DNA of 5,778 nt from an uncultured Collinsella sp. (lineage in GTDB: Bacteria; Actinomycetota; Coriobacteriia; Coriobacteriales; Coriobacteriaceae): contig CAKUHM010000095.1 in assembly GCA_934655835.1 (NCBI GenBank), positions 1 through 5,778 on the forward strand, in the 5' to 3' direction. The position numbers and the translations under genes were made by a program. The notes under the pieces are model-generated. The model was given only the letters and a program-made list of their open reading frames with translations. It had not been told where the DNA came from and did no database searches. Each line of letters opens with the position of its first letter. Position 1 is the first letter of the stretch. Below, piece after piece: positions 4,726 to 5,778 of the stretch.

Positions 4726-5172
4726 TTACAGATTGTCTGTGTCCAGAACGATGGTGAATGGACCGTCGTTGACGAGGTCGACCTTCATATCGGTGCCAAA
4801 GATGCCGTGCGCCACGTGTTCAACATCTTGGCGCACAAGCGTCAGGAAGTACTCGTAGAGCTCGTTGGCGACATCGGGGGCGCCGGCATCCGTAAAGGAC
4901 GGACGGCGACCATGACGGCAATCGGCAAACAGCGTGAACTGCGACACCACGAGCACCTCACCGTCGACGTCGGCAAGTGCCAGGTTGGTCTTGCCGTTCT
5001 CGTCCTCGTTAATGCGCAAGCCCCGGAGCTTGCCCCACAGCTTATCGGCCTCGGCGCGCGTGTCGCCGTGGCCCACGCCCAGCAGCACCAGATAGCCGCG
5101 CCCAATTTTGCCCACGCACTCGCCGTCGACCGTCACGCCGGCGTTGAGCACGCGCTGCACCACCGCACGCAC
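4726..5172 (-). CDS. dtd: D-aminoacyl-tRNA deacylase
   Basis: This cytoplasmic enzyme hydrolyses D-aminoacyl-tRNAs (and Gly-tRNA-Ala in the family), keeping D-amino acids out of proteins. The 148-residue product is of typical length. Family motifs are present: MRAVVQRV at the start, SQFTLFAD at 77-84, GRRPSF at 88-93, GIFGTDM at 123-129 and NDGPFT at 135-140. The Gly-Pro at 137-138 is the family's cross-subunit chirality-checking motif. The start is GTG at 5172, with GAGGAG (5184-5179) 6 nt upstream, inside the end of rdgB. Only 3 nt separate the rdgB stop from this start, so the two are probably co-transcribed and coupled. No clear terminator follows. Confidence 0.96.
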   Translation of the reverse strand: MRAVVQRVLNAGVTVDGECVGKIGRGYLVLLGVGHGDTRAEADKLWGKLRGLRINEDENGKTNLALADVDGEVLVVSQFTLFADCRHGRRPSFTDAGAPDVANELYEYFLTLVRQDVEHVAHGIFGTDMKVDLVNDGPFTIVLDTDNL

Positions 5173-5175
5173 GGC

Positions 5176-5778
5176 CTACTCCTCGCCCGTCAGCTTGGCG
5201 GACAGATGCTCGAGCGCATGGAATCGATGGCTGATGGCGTTCTTCTCGTCCGCCGTGAGCTCGGCCATAGTCTTGCCCGGCGTATCGACCGGCAGGAACA
5301 GCGGGTCGTAGCCAAAGCCGTAATCGCCGCGGCCCTCGTGCGCGATAACGCCCTCGCAGGCGCCCTCGCCATAGGTGACCAAACCGTCCGTGTCGATGAG
5401 CGCGACGACGCTCATAAAGCGCGCAGTGCGGTCCTCGTCGGCCACGCCCTCCAGATTCACGAGCAGCTTGGCGTTGTTGGCGGCATCGTCGCCGTGAACG
5501 CCCGCGTAGCGCGCGCTATACACACCGGGCTCACCGTCCAGTGCGTCGACGACCAGGCCCGAATCGTCGGCAATGGCCATGAGCCCCGTCTCTTCGACGG
5601 CAGCCTGTGCCTTGATGATGGCGTTCTCCAAAAACGTCGTGCCGTTTTCCTCGGGGTCCTCAAAATCGCCCAGCTGGCCGAGCGCCACAAAGCGAACCTC
5701 GGGCATGACCTTGCCCAAAATGGCCTCGATCTCGGTGAGCTTATGGGCGTTGCCCGTTGCCACGACGATGGTCGCCGC
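5176..5778 (-). CDS. rdgB: XTP/dITP pyrophosphatase (RdgB/HAM1 family), 5' end outside the window
   Basis: This is a house-cleaning enzyme that hydrolyses dITP, ITP and XTP to monophosphates, keeping hypoxanthine and xanthine out of DNA and RNA. The visible 200 residues carry every family signature. TIVVATGNAHK (3-13) holds the phosphate-binding TGN, and ENAIIKA matches the conserved ENA..KA helix. ADDSGL (70-75) holds the metal-binding acidic residues, followed by PGVYSARYAG. GFGYDP (154-159) and ISHR (182-185) are the base-recognition segments. A GTG at 5763 is in frame, but using it would cut off the beta strand TIVVATGN. The true start must lie beyond position 5778, probably only a few codons away. 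The protein is therefore nearly complete. It is followed after 3 nt by dtd. Confidence 0.95.
   Translation of the reverse strand, partial: AATIVVATGNAHKLTEIEAILGKVMPEVRFVALGQLGDFEDPEENGTTFLENAIIKAQAAVEETGLMAIADDSGLVVDALDGEPGVYSARYAGVHGDDAANNAKLLVNLEGVADEDRTARFMSVVALIDTDGLVTYGEGACEGVIAHEGRGDYGFGYDPLFLPVDTPGKTMAELTADEKNAISHRFHALEHLSAKLTGEE

Noticed and set aside
4691..4727. AAGTAG/CTACTT inverted repeat spanning the dtd stop codon and the veg -35 region, considered as a dtd terminator
   Set aside because: Only 6 bp with a 25-nt loop and no T-tract after it. It is most likely chance.

Overview
The window is a compact, GC-rich bacterial housekeeping region. All recognisable genes lie on the minus strand, so transcription runs from high to low coordinates. 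The gene content suggests a member of the Coriobacteriia (Actinomycetota), perhaps Collinsella-like. The reasons are high GC with strongly GC-biased third codon positions, a Veg-family gene directly upstream of ispE as in Bacillus-type genomes, and a lysyl-tRNA synthetase carrying an extra C-terminal tRNA-binding OB-fold. This placement is inferred from remembered family features, not from a database search.

Layout in the direction of transcription: (1) 5778-4726 holds rdgB (5' end outside the window) and dtd, a tight pair that cleans up aberrant nucleotides and mischarged D-aminoacyl-tRNAs. (2) 4725-3400 holds a promoter and short leader, then veg and ispE with a 2-nt gap; ispE is an MEP-pathway isoprenoid kinase. 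(3) 3350-3274 is tRNA-Pro(CGG) with encoded CCA, followed by a strong intrinsic terminator. (4) 3226-2822 holds a tatA promoter whose spacer carries a palindrome, the Tat translocase gene tatA, and its terminator. (5) 2779-265 holds greA (transcript-cleavage factor), a terminator-like hairpin with a possible competing pairing, and lysS. (6) 264-1 has no confident gene. It holds a hairpin just after lysS and a 99-nt nested inverted repeat with a terminator-like core. A short open frame at the left edge may be the start of another gene.

The genes serve translation quality and supply (rdgB, dtd, tRNA-Pro, lysS), transcription fidelity (greA), isoprenoid supply (ispE) and protein export (tatA). 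No defence system, mobile-element gene, CRISPR array or biosynthetic cluster is visible, and I do not see a new multi-gene system. The points most worth a second look are non-coding: the 99-nt nested inverted repeat at 123-221, the greA-lysS hairpin with a mutually exclusive upstream pairing, and the palindrome inside the tatA promoter. The LysRS fusion is a fourth.
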